Shown piece by piece: positions 36,129-45,280 of a DNA stretch of 64,000 bases (the first letter of the stretch is position 1; each line of letters starts with the position of its first letter). The notes under the pieces are model-generated. The model had not been told where the DNA came from. It made no database searches and saw only the letters and a list, made by a program, of their open reading frames with translations. The stretch covers positions 22,780 to 86,779 of the forward strand of contig JAHDDL010000006.1 of the NCBI GenBank assembly GCA_020629415.1, given 5' to 3'. The translations under genes were made by a program, and so were the position numbers. This stretch comes from Maribacter sp. GTDB taxonomy: Bacteria > Bacteroidota > Bacteroidia > Flavobacteriales > Flavobacteriaceae.

Positions 36129-38537
36129 ATGAAATTTTATTATAACCTTTTTTTATGCGTAGTTCTATTTATAAGCTGTACTCAAAAAGAGGATAATATC
36201 AGTTTAAGAACAAAACAGAACATTAATGAAAATTGGTCTTACTTGGAATATTCCACGGAGGAAATTAATATTGCCAATGCTCAATTAGATTGGAAGTCAA
36301 TAGATTTACCACATACTTGGAACAGTGAAGATGTGCTAGATAGCGAACCCGGTTACCGGCGAGCAATAAGTTGGTATAAGAAAGACATTGTTCTAGATAA
36401 TGTAATTGAAAATAATACATATCTACTTTATTTTGAAGGTTCAAATATTAGTACAACAGTTTACGTAAACGGTGAGGAAGCCGGTGCCCATATAGGTGGT
36501 TATCTAGGTTTTGAAATTGATATTACACCTTATGTTCAAATAGGAAAAAATGAATTAATGGTAAAGGTCGATAATGGCTATGACCCAAATATTATTCCTT
36601 CTCAAAAAAGCGATTTTTTTATTTACGGCGGTATTACAAGAGATGTTTGGTTAATAACTAGACCAGAGCAATCTATTGGTAAAATAAAATTAACCACACC
36701 TACGGTTTCTAGAGAATCGGCAAAATTAGTTGTCGATGTACCTTTAATTGTAAATGAAGATTTATCTGATTTAATGTTACATGTTTTTTTGAGAAACCCT
36801 GAAGGTAAAATAATAAGTTCAGAATTAGAGAAAGTTATGGGCAACTCTATGAGAGTCAGCTTTAACACCATTCAAAAACCCAAACTTTGGGACATTGATT
36901 CACCATATTTATATACTGTTGATGTTCATTTAAAGAGCGGTGATGAAGAATTGGATAAAGTTTCTGAAAGAGTAGGTTTTAGATGGTTTGAATTTGAGGA
37001 GAATGGTCCCTTTTACTTAAACGGCAAAAGGGTTCTGTTACGTGGTACGCATAGACATGAAGAACATGCAGGTGTTGGGGCAGCAATGTCTAATGAGCTT
37101 CATAGAAAAGATATGGAGCTCATAAAGGAAATGGGTGCAAATTTTGTTCGCTTGGCACATTACCCTCAAGATCCAGAAATATATAAAGCTTGTGATGAGC
37201 TAGGTCTGTTGGTTTGGGATGAGTTGCCGTGGTGTCGTGGCGGTTTAGGTGGAGAGGTTTGGCAAAAGAACACTAAAAATATGTTACAAGAAATGATTCA
37301 TCAAAATTTTAACCATCCAAGTGTTATTATATGGTCTTTGGGTAATGAAATGTACTGGTTGCCCGATTTTGAAAATGGCGATAATACTGAAAACATGAAT
37401 ACGTTTTTAACTGAGCTCAATACCATTGCGCATAATATGGACCCAAGTCGAAAAACTGCCATACGCAAGTACTATGAAGGCGCAAATATTGTAGATATAT
37501 TTTCTCCTTCTATTTGGTCTGGGTGGTATTCGGGTAGCTATAAAAGTTATCAAAAGGCTATAGATACTTACAAACCTCAGTATAAAAGTTTTTTACATGC
37601 AGAATATGGTGGTTCAAGTCATGTTGGTCGGCATACAGAAAACCCTATTTCCGGCGAAGGCGTTATAAATTCAGACGGATGGGAAGAGGCCATAGTGCAG
37701 ACCAAAGCGGCTAATATTGCCCAAATAGGCGACTGGAGCGAGAATTATATTGTAGATCTTTTTGATTGGCATTTACGAATTTCTGAGACAGATTCTACTT
37801 TTGTAGGTAACGTGCAATGGGCTTTTAAAGATTTTGGCACACCATTACGACCAGAGAATGATATTCCGTACATGAACCAAAAAGGTTTAGTTGACCGTTC
37901 AGGTAACCCTAAAGATGCATTTTATGTATTTAAAAGTTATTGGGCAAAAGAACCATTTGCATATATAGAATCGCATAGTTGGACAGATAGGCAGGGTCTA
38001 AAAGGTAAAAAAAGAGAAATAAGCGTTTTTAGCAATTGTAAAGAAGTCACCCTGTTTCATAATGGAAATTCTCTTGGTACAAGAGTAAAGGATATCAATA
38101 AATTTCCTGCATCAGGTTTAACCTGGAATGTAGAATTTTTAGAAGGAGATAATAGACTCATGGCAGTAGCCAAGCATGAAAATGGAAATGTTGTGGAAGA
38201 TGCCGTTGAGGTAAACTATAGATATATCAAAAACGACGTGGCCGTAGGATTAAATTTAACGGCAGAAAAACTAGATGATGGTAATTACATGATCACCGCA
38301 ATTGCCGTTGATGAAAACGGTTTAAGATGTTTAGATTATGAAGAGAAGGTTTATTTTCAAACTTTAGAAGGTGGTTGCAGCATAAAAAATCAGGGTACGC
38401 CCACAGGAAGTGAAGTAATCGGTATGGCCAATGGTAAAGCGTCTTTAGAAATAAAACCTGATGATACAGATACTACTTTAAAAGTAATGGTAATGAATCA
38501 GAATTTCAAAGGAACTTATTTAAGTATTGAAAAATAA
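36129..38537 (+). CDS. GH2 family glycoside hydrolase (beta-glucuronidase/galactosidase-like), lipoprotein
   Basis: An in-frame GTG exists at 36102, but the ATG at 36129 gives a clean lipoprotein signal (MKFYYNLFLCVVLFISC), so it is taken as the start, for 802 residues. The order is a jelly-roll sugar-binding domain with YRRAISWYKKDI, an Ig-like domain, then the TIM barrel with RGTHRHEEHAGVGAAM, acid/base Glu407 in WSLGNEMYW and nucleophile Glu492 in LHAEYGG, followed by C-terminal beta domains. GH2 covers beta-galactosidase, beta-glucuronidase and beta-mannosidase. In an ulvan locus, removal of saturated glucuronate is a fair guess and would feed the UxuA branch. Last gene of the HTCS-linked operon; a strong terminator follows. 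Confidence 0.92.
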   Translation: MKFYYNLFLCVVLFISCTQKEDNISLRTKQNINENWSYLEYSTEEINIANAQLDWKSIDLPHTWNSEDVLDSEPGYRRAISWYKKDIVLDNVIENNTYLLYFEGSNISTTVYVNGEEAGAHIGGYLGFEIDITPYVQIGKNELMVKVDNGYDPNIIPSQKSDFFIYGGITRDVWLITRPEQSIGKIKLTTPTVSRESAKLVVDVPLIVNEDLSDLMLHVFLRNPEGKIISSELEKVMGNSMRVSFNTIQKPKLWDIDSPYLYTVDVHLKSGDEELDKVSERVGFRWFEFEENGPFYLNGKRVLLRGTHRHEEHAGVGAAMSNELHRKDMELIKEMGANFVRLAHYPQDPEIYKACDELGLLVWDELPWCRGGLGGEVWQKNTKNMLQEMIHQNFNHPSVIIWSLGNEMYWLPDFENGDNTENMNTFLTELNTIAHNMDPSRKTAIRKYYEGANIVDIFSPSIWSGWYSGSYKSYQKAIDTYKPQYKSFLHAEYGGSSHVGRHTENPISGEGVINSDGWEEAIVQTKAANIAQIGDWSENYIVDLFDWHLRISETDSTFVGNVQWAFKDFGTPLRPENDIPYMNQKGLVDRSGNPKDAFYVFKSYWAKEPFAYIESHSWTDRQGLKGKKREISVFSNCKEVTLFHNGNSLGTRVKDINKFPASGLTWNVEFLEGDNRLMAVAKHENGNVVEDAVEVNYRYIKNDVAVGLNLTAEKLDDGNYMITAIAVDENGLRCLDYEEKVYFQTLEGGCSIKNQGTPTGSEVIGMANGKASLEIKPDDTDTTLKVMVMNQNFKGTYLSIEK

Positions 38538-38561
38538 TGATTATTTGTGTAGTTAGTTAAA

Positions 38562-38594
38562 TGCTGTGTTCTACTAATGGAACACGGCATTTTT
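38562..38594 (+). terminator. Terminator of the second SusC/SusD-GH88-GH2 operon
   Basis: Arms 38562-38571 (TGCTGTGTTC) and 38580-38589 (GAACACGGCA), with one G-U pair and an 8-nt loop, followed by TTTTTAT. It lies 25 bp after the GH2 stop codon on the same strand. Confidence 0.8.
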
Positions 38595-38693
38595 ATACTT
38601 TAAAAACTAAATATTTCTTTCTTTTCGTTTGTACATGTCAATGCCTTTAAAGAAATTTAAAATAGATACAATATTTAGCCCACTATTAAATTT

Positions 38694-39830
38694 ATGAAAT
38701 ATATAAAGTATTTAATATTCTTATTAATTCTAGGTAATTCTTGTACAAAAGGTTCAACTAAGACCTTATTGTTCGTTGGTAGTTTTACAGAAGGTATAGC
38801 AAGTACTGGTATTTATATTTATGAATTGGATACTGAAACAGGAGGTTTAAGTTTATTGAACTCAGAACAAAATCTCATCAACCCTTCTTTTTTAAAAATT
38901 GCGCCAAACGGTAAGTATTTGTACTCCGTTTTAGAAAGTCAATTACCTTATAACGGTAGGATAGCGGCTTTTGCCGTAGACTCTTTAAGTGGTAAATTAC
39001 GGTTAATAAACACTCAAGATTCCGGAGGACGAAATCCGGCTCATTTATCAATAAATGAAAATGAGAAATTTTTAGTAAATTCTAATTATACTGATGCTAG
39101 TTTCTCTGTTTTCAATATAAAGAGGGGTGGAGGTTTGGCGCCATTAGATCAAATTTTTACATTCAAAGACAGCAGTATCATAGAGGGAAGACAAGATGAA
39201 GCCCATATACACTCTACTAATTTTTCTCCAGATGGGAAGTATTTATTTGCCCAAGATTTAGGATCGGATAAAATTTGGAAATTCAAAATTCAGAAAGAAA
39301 ATGATAGTAAATTAAACTTAGTGTCCAATGGTTTTGTAAAGGTAAGACCAGGCAGCGGTCCCAGACATTTTACCTTTCATCCTAACGGTTCTTTTGCTTA
39401 CGGTATAGCAGAATTAAGTGGTAGCGTTACCGCATACTCTTATGAAAATGGGAATTTAAATTTTATAGAAAATTATTTAACATATAGGAGTGATCAAGAA
39501 ATTTACAGGGCTGCCGATATACATATTTCACCAGACGGTAAGTTTTTGTATGCTTCTAATAGAGGTCCAAATGAAGATTCTATAGTTATTTATTCCATTG
39601 ATGAAAAAACAGGTAAATTAGGGTTAGAAGGTCATCAAGATACTCATGGCGAGCACCCAAGAAATTTTGCCATTGATCCTTCAGGGAAAATTCTTTTAGT
39701 GGCCAATCAATTCACAGATAATGTTGTTATTTTTCGTCGCGATATTGAAACAGGAAAACTTACAAAACTACCTCATGAGTTGACCGTTCCAAATGCATCA
39801 AGTTTACAGCTTAGAACTTACCATCGTTAG
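38694..39830 (+). CDS. Lactonase-like seven-bladed beta-propeller lipoprotein
   Basis: The 378-residue protein has a short lipoprotein signal (GNSC, Cys18). The remainder resembles the 6-phosphogluconolactonase-like propeller family: LLFVGSFTEGIASTGIYIYELDTETGGL, NPSFLKIAPNGKYLYSV, GSGPRHFTFHPNGSFAY, DIHISPDGKFLYASNRGPNEDSIVIY and GEHPRNFAIDPSGKILLVANQFTDNVVIF are repeated blade motifs. Members hydrolyse sugar lactones or bind ligands; exported versions are poorly characterised. It comes after the GH2 terminator, so it probably has its own promoter, and it is convergent with rhaM 20 bp away. A role on aldonolactones, for example products of the GMC or Gfo/Idh/MocA enzymes, is speculative. Confidence 0.8.
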   Translation: MKYIKYLIFLLILGNSCTKGSTKTLLFVGSFTEGIASTGIYIYELDTETGGLSLLNSEQNLINPSFLKIAPNGKYLYSVLESQLPYNGRIAAFAVDSLSGKLRLINTQDSGGRNPAHLSINENEKFLVNSNYTDASFSVFNIKRGGGLAPLDQIFTFKDSSIIEGRQDEAHIHSTNFSPDGKYLFAQDLGSDKIWKFKIQKENDSKLNLVSNGFVKVRPGSGPRHFTFHPNGSFAYGIAELSGSVTAYSYENGNLNFIENYLTYRSDQEIYRAADIHISPDGKFLYASNRGPNEDSIVIYSIDEKTGKLGLEGHQDTHGEHPRNFAIDPSGKILLVANQFTDNVVIFRRDIETGKLTKLPHELTVPNASSLQLRTYHR

Positions 39831-39849
39831 TCGTTTTCAACCTATTATA

Positions 39850-40167
39850 CTACTCCATATAAAATATCTCGTCCAAAGGTTTTGAAATAGGGGAGTTGTC
39901 ATCATTGGTTTCCATAATGTCAGCCATAAATGCCCACCATTTCTTTACAATCTGGTTCTGGCTTAAATCTTGTGAACCACCATTGCCTGACACTTTTTGA
40001 AATGCAAAAAGTGTGTTTGTTTCTTCATCTAAAAAGATGGAGTATTCACTTACGCCAGCCTTCTTTAGCAGTTCTTTTAGTTCTGGCCATATTTCATTGT
40101 GCCTTTTTGTATATTCTTCTTTAGCACCGGCTTTTAGTTTCATTTTAAATGACAATCGTTTCATCAT
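39850..40167 (-). CDS. rhaM: L-rhamnose mutarotase
   Basis: At 105 residues with the RhaM pattern (FKMKLKAGAKEEYTKRHNEIWPEL, His23; SEYSIFLDEETNTLFAFQKV; VKKWWAFMADIMETNDDNSP), it matches L-rhamnose mutarotase in length and motifs. It interconverts alpha- and beta-L-rhamnose so that the anomer released by GH78 suits the transporter and isomerase. It is the last gene of the long minus-strand operon starting at 51211, 28 bp after the alginate-lyase-fold gene. The second ATG one codon in (40164) is an equally good start. Confidence 0.95.
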   Translation of the reverse strand: MMKRLSFKMKLKAGAKEEYTKRHNEIWPELKELLKKAGVSEYSIFLDEETNTLFAFQKVSGNGGSQDLSQNQIVKKWWAFMADIMETNDDNSPISKPLDEIFYME

Positions 40168-40195
40168 AATAATTGTTTTGGTTCATAGTAATGTA

Positions 40196-41488
40196 TTACC
40201 GGTTACATGGGTATAGTAAAATATCTAAATGGTCTACTTTCTTTGTATTATGACCTAGTTTACAATACTCTTTTATGCTTAACATGCTACCTGTGTTTCT
40301 AAACATTCTTCTTAGTTTTTCCACTGCGTTTTCCATACTGCCCAGCTGCTTAAAGGGCCATTGATCTGGAGTTTTTAAAAAGGGTAAGAGGTAGTCGTAA
40401 GCTTTTTGTAAATCGCCTGTATTTGACCGGTAATTCCATATATCTATTTGAACACCATCTTTCCTGCCAAAAAATGCAAGTTTTGATAATCCTGTTAAAT
40501 TTAAAATACTGTACGTTAATGATTTTGTTCGTTGAAGTTCATGGGGTTGTTTACCATCTGCTTCAATTTGGGTTTCAACTAGTTTCTCAACTACTGATGA
40601 CAGAATATTTTTTGCTTCTTCTATTCTATTTAGGAATAGGAGTAAAGCTACCACTTGCACTTCATAAAGCGTAGCATGATTATTTTTTCTCGATTTTTCC
40701 AATTGCCCCAGTTCACTTGTTTGTAACCAATTTAGATAGCTTTTTAACCAGGCTTTAAGTTCATTTCTTAAATTTGGTTCTAATGAATTGTTTAATTCTA
40801 AAATTTCAATGGCGGTAATGATATGTGTAATTCCTGAAAACTCTATTATGCCAAAACATCTTCCGGTACTGGAACCTGGTACTCCTTGGGCATAATTCAG
40901 GTTAGGATTCATTCTAGTCTCCTTGTCTACGAACCATACTTTAAGTAGCTCTTTGGTTTTTTTAGCATATGTATTATCTCCAGAAAAAAAGTACGCCAAA
41001 GAAAGCATTTTGACGTTATTTATCATTTTATCCTTTACGGGCTCATCAACGTTTTGACCCCTTGTTAGGGGATTAATTTTACCATCTTTTCTGACCCAAG
41101 GTAAACCATCATCTTTACTAGGGTCTGGCCACCAATAGGGCGCTAGACTTAAATAATCATGCTTATTATTGCTAACGGCAACCTGCTTTTTGGTCATCAC
41201 CGAAAAACTACCTTCTTTTAGCGCTTTATCTGCCGCTTTGATGAGCGATTTATAGGCAGGTAGAAAATTGTCATCTTTTTCTTTAATTGCTAGTTTTACT
41301 TGAGAGAGCAGTTTGTAGTCGTAAACCGTCAGCTTATTATCAACAATATAAGAATTGGGCGTAGTGGAGTAAATAGTAGGTACATCGTCTTTATATGTAC
41401 CTACCGTTTTTTCTTTTTTTTGACCACTAGCATTAATGATGATGAACACTACTAAAAGTAAAGTAGCTTTTAAAGTGTTTTTGTTCAT
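40196..41488 (-). CDS. Alginate-lyase-fold (PF05426-like) secreted protein, candidate ulvan oligosaccharide lyase or dehydratase
   Basis: The 430-residue protein has a signal peptide ending ASGQ (residue 23). The motif SLAPYWWPDPSKDDGLPWVRKDG, followed by NPLTRGQNVDEPVKDKMINNVKMLSLAYFFSG, and later LNYAQGVPGSSTGRCFGIIE and KSRKNNHATLYEVQVVALLLFL (near residue 265, with an NNH triad), mark the alginate_lyase family with an (alpha/alpha) toroid. Alginate itself is unlikely to be the target here. In other ulvan loci a protein of uronate-active toroid type removes water from the terminal saturated glucuronate to make the unsaturated end that GH105 needs; this protein could be such a dehydratase or an exo-lyase. 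It sits between GH105 and rhaM, with gaps of 11 and 28 bp. Fold fairly sure, activity inferred. Confidence 0.75.
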   Translation of the reverse strand: MNKNTLKATLLLVVFIIINASGQKKEKTVGTYKDDVPTIYSTTPNSYIVDNKLTVYDYKLLSQVKLAIKEKDDNFLPAYKSLIKAADKALKEGSFSVMTKKQVAVSNNKHDYLSLAPYWWPDPSKDDGLPWVRKDGKINPLTRGQNVDEPVKDKMINNVKMLSLAYFFSGDNTYAKKTKELLKVWFVDKETRMNPNLNYAQGVPGSSTGRCFGIIEFSGITHIITAIEILELNNSLEPNLRNELKAWLKSYLNWLQTSELGQLEKSRKNNHATLYEVQVVALLLFLNRIEEAKNILSSVVEKLVETQIEADGKQPHELQRTKSLTYSILNLTGLSKLAFFGRKDGVQIDIWNYRSNTGDLQKAYDYLLPFLKTPDQWPFKQLGSMENAVEKLRRMFRNTGSMLSIKEYCKLGHNTKKVDHLDILLYPCNR

Positions 41489-41499
41489 CTAAAAATAAC

Positions 41500-42627
41500 T
41501 TATTTAAGTTTTAAGATTTCACTACCAGCTAATAAAAATGCCCCAGTACCATAATTTTGCCAGCTATCTGCAGATGCTGGTTGAGGATCTGCACCTATAT
41601 CTTGTACCCAGCCTACCATACCATTTTCATGTTGGCAAGCAGCCAATGCTTGCCATGCTTTTTTTACTGCAGGCGTATATTCTGCTTTATTCAAAAGTCC
41701 GTTGTTTATTCCCCAGGCTAGCGCAAAAGTGTAAAAACCGCTTGCACTAACTTCACCATGATTAAAAGATTCTGGTGAAAGTAAACTTGTACGCCATAGC
41801 CCATCTTCTTGTTGTAGTCCTTTAATTCTAGCAGCCATTTTTTTATATAGGTTTACATAAAAATCACGATGTTCATAATCTTCAGGCATATCAGATAGTA
41901 TTAAAGCAAGTCCGCCAAGTACCCAGCCATTACCTCTGGCCCAGAAAATTTTCTTTCCATTAGGTTCTTTTAAATCTTTTTTATTCACACCCCATTGATA
42001 GCGTGTATCCCTTGCAAATAATTGTTCTTCGTGATCAAAGAGTTTATCATAGGTTTCTTTATAATACTTGTGCATGGCATCTAAATATTTTTGTTCACCT
42101 GTTTGTTTTGCATATAGCGTAATTACGGGAGGTGCCATAAATAAAGCATCACACCACCACCATAGTATTTTTTTTTCGGCATGTTTATCTGTTCCGTCTT
42201 TCCATGCATTTGGTTCATAGAGGTGTATGTCTAAAAATTCTTTGGTGGGAGATAAGTCTACAAGATTTTTTCTAGTGGAGTTTGCATATAGGTAAGCATA
42301 TGAAATAGCGACATCATCTGCATGATGGGTACGGTACAATGGTTTCCAGTCATTAGTATATCCCATAGTTTTTAACGCTGCTAAAAATATAGGGTTGTCC
42401 GTGGCTTGGTGTGCACGTGTAACACCAATGTAATAAGCACCATTGGTCCAATCGGTCGGTGCTAAAGCAAAAATAGGGTGGGCTTCTTGCCATTCCATGG
42501 CCTTCACCATAGCGTTTTCTATATCTGATTTTTCAATTTTCTTTTGCGCATTGGTATTTACTATGTGCAAGAATGAAAGAAATACTATAGTAGTATTTAG
42601 TATTTTTCTAATTTGTTTACTTTTCAT
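41500..42627 (-). CDS. GH105 family unsaturated uronyl (ulvan/rhamnogalacturonyl) hydrolase
   Basis: A TTG at 42633 is in frame, but the ATG at 42627 is the more likely start (375 residues). Residues 1-26 are a signal peptide ending NAQ. The GH105 toroid is clear: [85 protein letters not shown] and [17 protein letters not shown]. The catalytic Asp is in [10 protein letters not shown]105 enzymes hydrate unsaturated uronate linked to rhamnose, exactly the terminal disaccharide made by ulvan lyases. Periplasmic. It is in the GH78 operon, 14 bp after the heparinase-fold lyase. With GH88 in the other operon the locus has two distinct unsaturated-uronate hydrolases. Confidence 0.93.
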   Translation of the reverse strand: MKSKQIRKILNTTIVFLSFLHIVNTNAQKKIEKSDIENAMVKAMEWQEAHPIFALAPTDWTNGAYYIGVTRAHQATDNPIFLAALKTMGYTNDWKPLYRTHHADDVAISYAYLYANSTRKNLVDLSPTKEFLDIHLYEPNAWKDGTDKHAEKKILWWWCDALFMAPPVITLYAKQTGEQKYLDAMHKYYKETYDKLFDHEEQLFARDTRYQWGVNKKDLKEPNGKKIFWARGNGWVLGGLALILSDMPEDYEHRDFYVNLYKKMAARIKGLQQEDGLWRTSLLSPESFNHGEVSASGFYTFALAWGINNGLLNKAEYTPAVKKAWQALAACQHENGMVGWVQDIGADPQPASADSWQNYGTGAFLLAGSEILKLK

Positions 42628-42647
42628 TATCAATTGTTTAAATAGAA

Positions 42648-45278
42648 TTAATAGTTTTTTGAGTTGTAAATCTTTACATCTGTACTACGTTTAAGTGTAA
42701 TACCTTCTTTGGTTTTAACTTTTGGTCCATTGTTCTTAAAATCAATAAATAGCGCCGTTGGTTGTCCTGAGTTTGACTTTATAATGGTATTTCTAAATTT
42801 TAAGTATGACCCTTCACCTACATAAATTGTTTGTAAATTTTCGTTTTCATTTAAAGTAATTACTGCATAACTGCCAGTAAATACAATTTCTTTATGATGA
42901 TCGGTAAAAGTGGCGTCTTTTGAATCTTGAACCAGAATTAATTGCTTTATGTTTTTTTTATCAATGCAGCTTATTACCTCAAAACCTTTAAAAATTTTGT
43001 CTTGTTTAATTTCTGTAACCGAAACTATACTCCCATTTTCTCCTTTAACAGGTTCAAATAGCAAAGCGAAAGGGTTTTGCCAAGCTTCATTCTTTTTACG
43101 AATAACCAATGTTGGAGTTTTTTCTGATCTGTAAGATTTGGGTCCCTCGGTGCTTGGTGGTGCCATAACAGAAGTATATTCTCTATCTTCTGCTCCAAGA
43201 ATAAAAGCTTTCATTTTTATGGGTTCTGGGTTAAGTTTATTGGCCGTAAAAATTGCAGTTACATTTTCTGATGTCTGTTTAGATGTTTTTACCGATTCAA
43301 AGTAATGCCACCCAGGATGCTTCGCTTTTTTGTTGTTTGTCCATGGCTTATTTTTTGAATTCGAATACCTCTTTTGGTCAGGAAATAGCGGTAGTGGCGC
43401 TTCGTTACCTATAATATTTAAAGAATCTCCAATATTGTGATATATATAGTCATGATATTGGTTTGGAAGCGCAGATTTAGACCTGAATACATCAACATAA
43501 TAACCAGTGGTTGGTGAAGTTCTTATTATACCCAAAGTTCTTTCTTGTGTTGCTTCTGTAAAATCTCCCTTATCATCTTTAAAGCTTGTTCTAGAAAATG
43601 AATTATAAGGAGAAATAGCTTCTGTTCTTGGTTCTGGTTCCACCACAATTTTTTCCACCCTATTTATTTCTAGACCGGCCCAACCGCCTTTACCTTCAGA
43701 TGATCCATTTACAATTACAGTGTTGTTAGATGCAAATAACCTATAGTAATTTTCATGAATTTCTGTACGGTATCTACTTCTGCCAGATTTGCCTCCTAAA
43801 ACAAAACCTTTACCATATAATTCCATAAACATTCCTGTAGCATGCCCATGTACATAATGCCCGCCACCTACAAAAGTCATAAGGTCATCTTCGGCATTTT
43901 CATTTTTGTTTAAATTACGTTGTAGAATAATGCCGGCAAAAGGTAGTTCATCTGTAACAGGCAATGGGTAATCTTTGACACTACCTTCAATATTGGTTTC
44001 GAACCAAAGTAATTTGGTAGGTTCATTGTAAAAACTAGCTCCATAGTTACGCCCGCTTAACTGAAATCTTCTATAATTTCCGTTGGCGATATTACTTTTT
44101 AAAACAGATCCAAATATGGTTGCGAACTTTTCTTGATTTTCTAATTTTGCCAGGTAATATGCCGTTTCGTAAGCGTGATAATTTGGGTTGTATTCACGAT
44201 GACCGTCTCCAAATAATATAGTTTCCTTTTTGTTTGGATAAGTTAAGTAATACGGTTTGGGTAACGCTTCTAGAATTTGAGGATACTTTTGACCTAAATG
44301 TAAAGATGGATCATACTTGGTCAGTAAGGTCATTAAATAGGTTAGAAAAGTATTTACCCCATTAGCATAGTTTATACTCTCTGGCCAGTCACCATTGTAT
44401 TCTAGATAGTGATCAGCAATCTTTTGCAAGGCATCTTGATGTTTAGTGTTTAGGGTCAAAAAATAGGGGAGCAGTCTTTTACGTTCACCTTCATCATCCA
44501 ATGCCAATATATTGCCTACTAGGCTTGGTGATTCTAAAATAGGCCAATTACAGTTAATTATACCACGCTCAAGAGCCAGTTTTACATAAGTACGAAACAC
44601 TTTTTGACCATCCTCAAAATTGTAGGTAACCATAGAACTCTTACCTAGGTCATATACTTTGCCGTTATTTTTTAAATAATGATAAACAAAATCATAAATA
44701 ATAGGTAATTGAGCACCAATTTCACGGGCTTCCCTTAAATGATCCTGTGTATACAACCATCCGGCATTATGGCTTGCTTCTGGTTGGGGCAGTGCTAATA
44801 ATCCATTTGAGATATTGTATAATGCCGATCCGGCATATTCGGCATATTGTTCATCATCGGTTAAAAAATAAAGAACTCCACAATCGATAGCGGTCTGTAA
44901 ATAATGTATTAGCATGCTTTGCTGATCTCTTGCATGACTGTCAAAACTAACGTAGGTATGTAATGGCGGAAATTCTTTAGCTTTTATGCCGGTATAGTTC
45001 CAGGGCAATTTTTTTAGATAGTTCTCTTTATCGTTGTGGTATGCTTCCAAATCATTTTTCACCCTATCTGTAAACCTTTTGTAATAAGTGCCTATCTCTT
45101 TATTGGTATGTATTTTATTGAGAATATTTGACTTATCGGCTTGCTTTACCCAAATAGAAGGCCGTTCAGTTGCTTGAGGGAATACGCTAATATTATAGCA
45201 CAATAAAGCTATTAACATTAGTTGTTTAAGGCAACCCTGCTTTTTTAATAACCAATTAAACATATCCCTTCTGTACAT
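42648..45278 (-). CDS. Heparinase II/III-fold polysaccharide lyase (possible PL40-like ulvan lyase)
   Basis: The 876-residue protein has a signal peptide (hydrophobic 17-35, ending FPQA). Residues about 60-430 form an (alpha/alpha) toroid with [16 protein letters not shown] at 241-256 and [12 protein letters not shown]; residues about 440-870 form the heparinase II/III-like beta-sandwich, with [19 protein letters not shown] (His474, His477, His479), GKSGRSRYR and [17 protein letters not shown]. Conserved Asn, Tyr and His residues fit a lyase active site. Lyases of this architecture acting on ulvan are known from other marine flavobacteria (PL40), so an ulvan lyase working on imported oligosaccharide is likely, but heparin/alginate-type relatives exist. 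It is 2 bp after the GH3 gene. Second ATG at 45263 is a possible start. Confidence 0.8.
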   Translation of the reverse strand: MYRRDMFNWLLKKQGCLKQLMLIALLCYNISVFPQATERPSIWVKQADKSNILNKIHTNKEIGTYYKRFTDRVKNDLEAYHNDKENYLKKLPWNYTGIKAKEFPPLHTYVSFDSHARDQQSMLIHYLQTAIDCGVLYFLTDDEQYAEYAGSALYNISNGLLALPQPEASHNAGWLYTQDHLREAREIGAQLPIIYDFVYHYLKNNGKVYDLGKSSMVTYNFEDGQKVFRTYVKLALERGIINCNWPILESPSLVGNILALDDEGERKRLLPYFLTLNTKHQDALQKIADHYLEYNGDWPESINYANGVNTFLTYLMTLLTKYDPSLHLGQKYPQILEALPKPYYLTYPNKKETILFGDGHREYNPNYHAYETAYYLAKLENQEKFATIFGSVLKSNIANGNYRRFQLSGRNYGASFYNEPTKLLWFETNIEGSVKDYPLPVTDELPFAGIILQRNLNKNENAEDDLMTFVGGGHYVHGHATGMFMELYGKGFVLGGKSGRSRYRTEIHENYYRLFASNNTVIVNGSSEGKGGWAGLEINRVEKIVVEPEPRTEAISPYNSFSRTSFKDDKGDFTEATQERTLGIIRTSPTTGYYVDVFRSKSALPNQYHDYIYHNIGDSLNIIGNEAPLPLFPDQKRYSNSKNKPWTNNKKAKHPGWHYFESVKTSKQTSENVTAIFTANKLNPEPIKMKAFILGAEDREYTSVMAPPSTEGPKSYRSEKTPTLVIRKKNEAWQNPFALLFEPVKGENGSIVSVTEIKQDKIFKGFEVISCIDKKNIKQLILVQDSKDATFTDHHKEIVFTGSYAVITLNENENLQTIYVGEGSYLKFRNTIIKSNSGQPTALFIDFKNNGPKVKTKEGITLKRSTDVKIYNSKNY

Positions 45279-45280
45279 AG

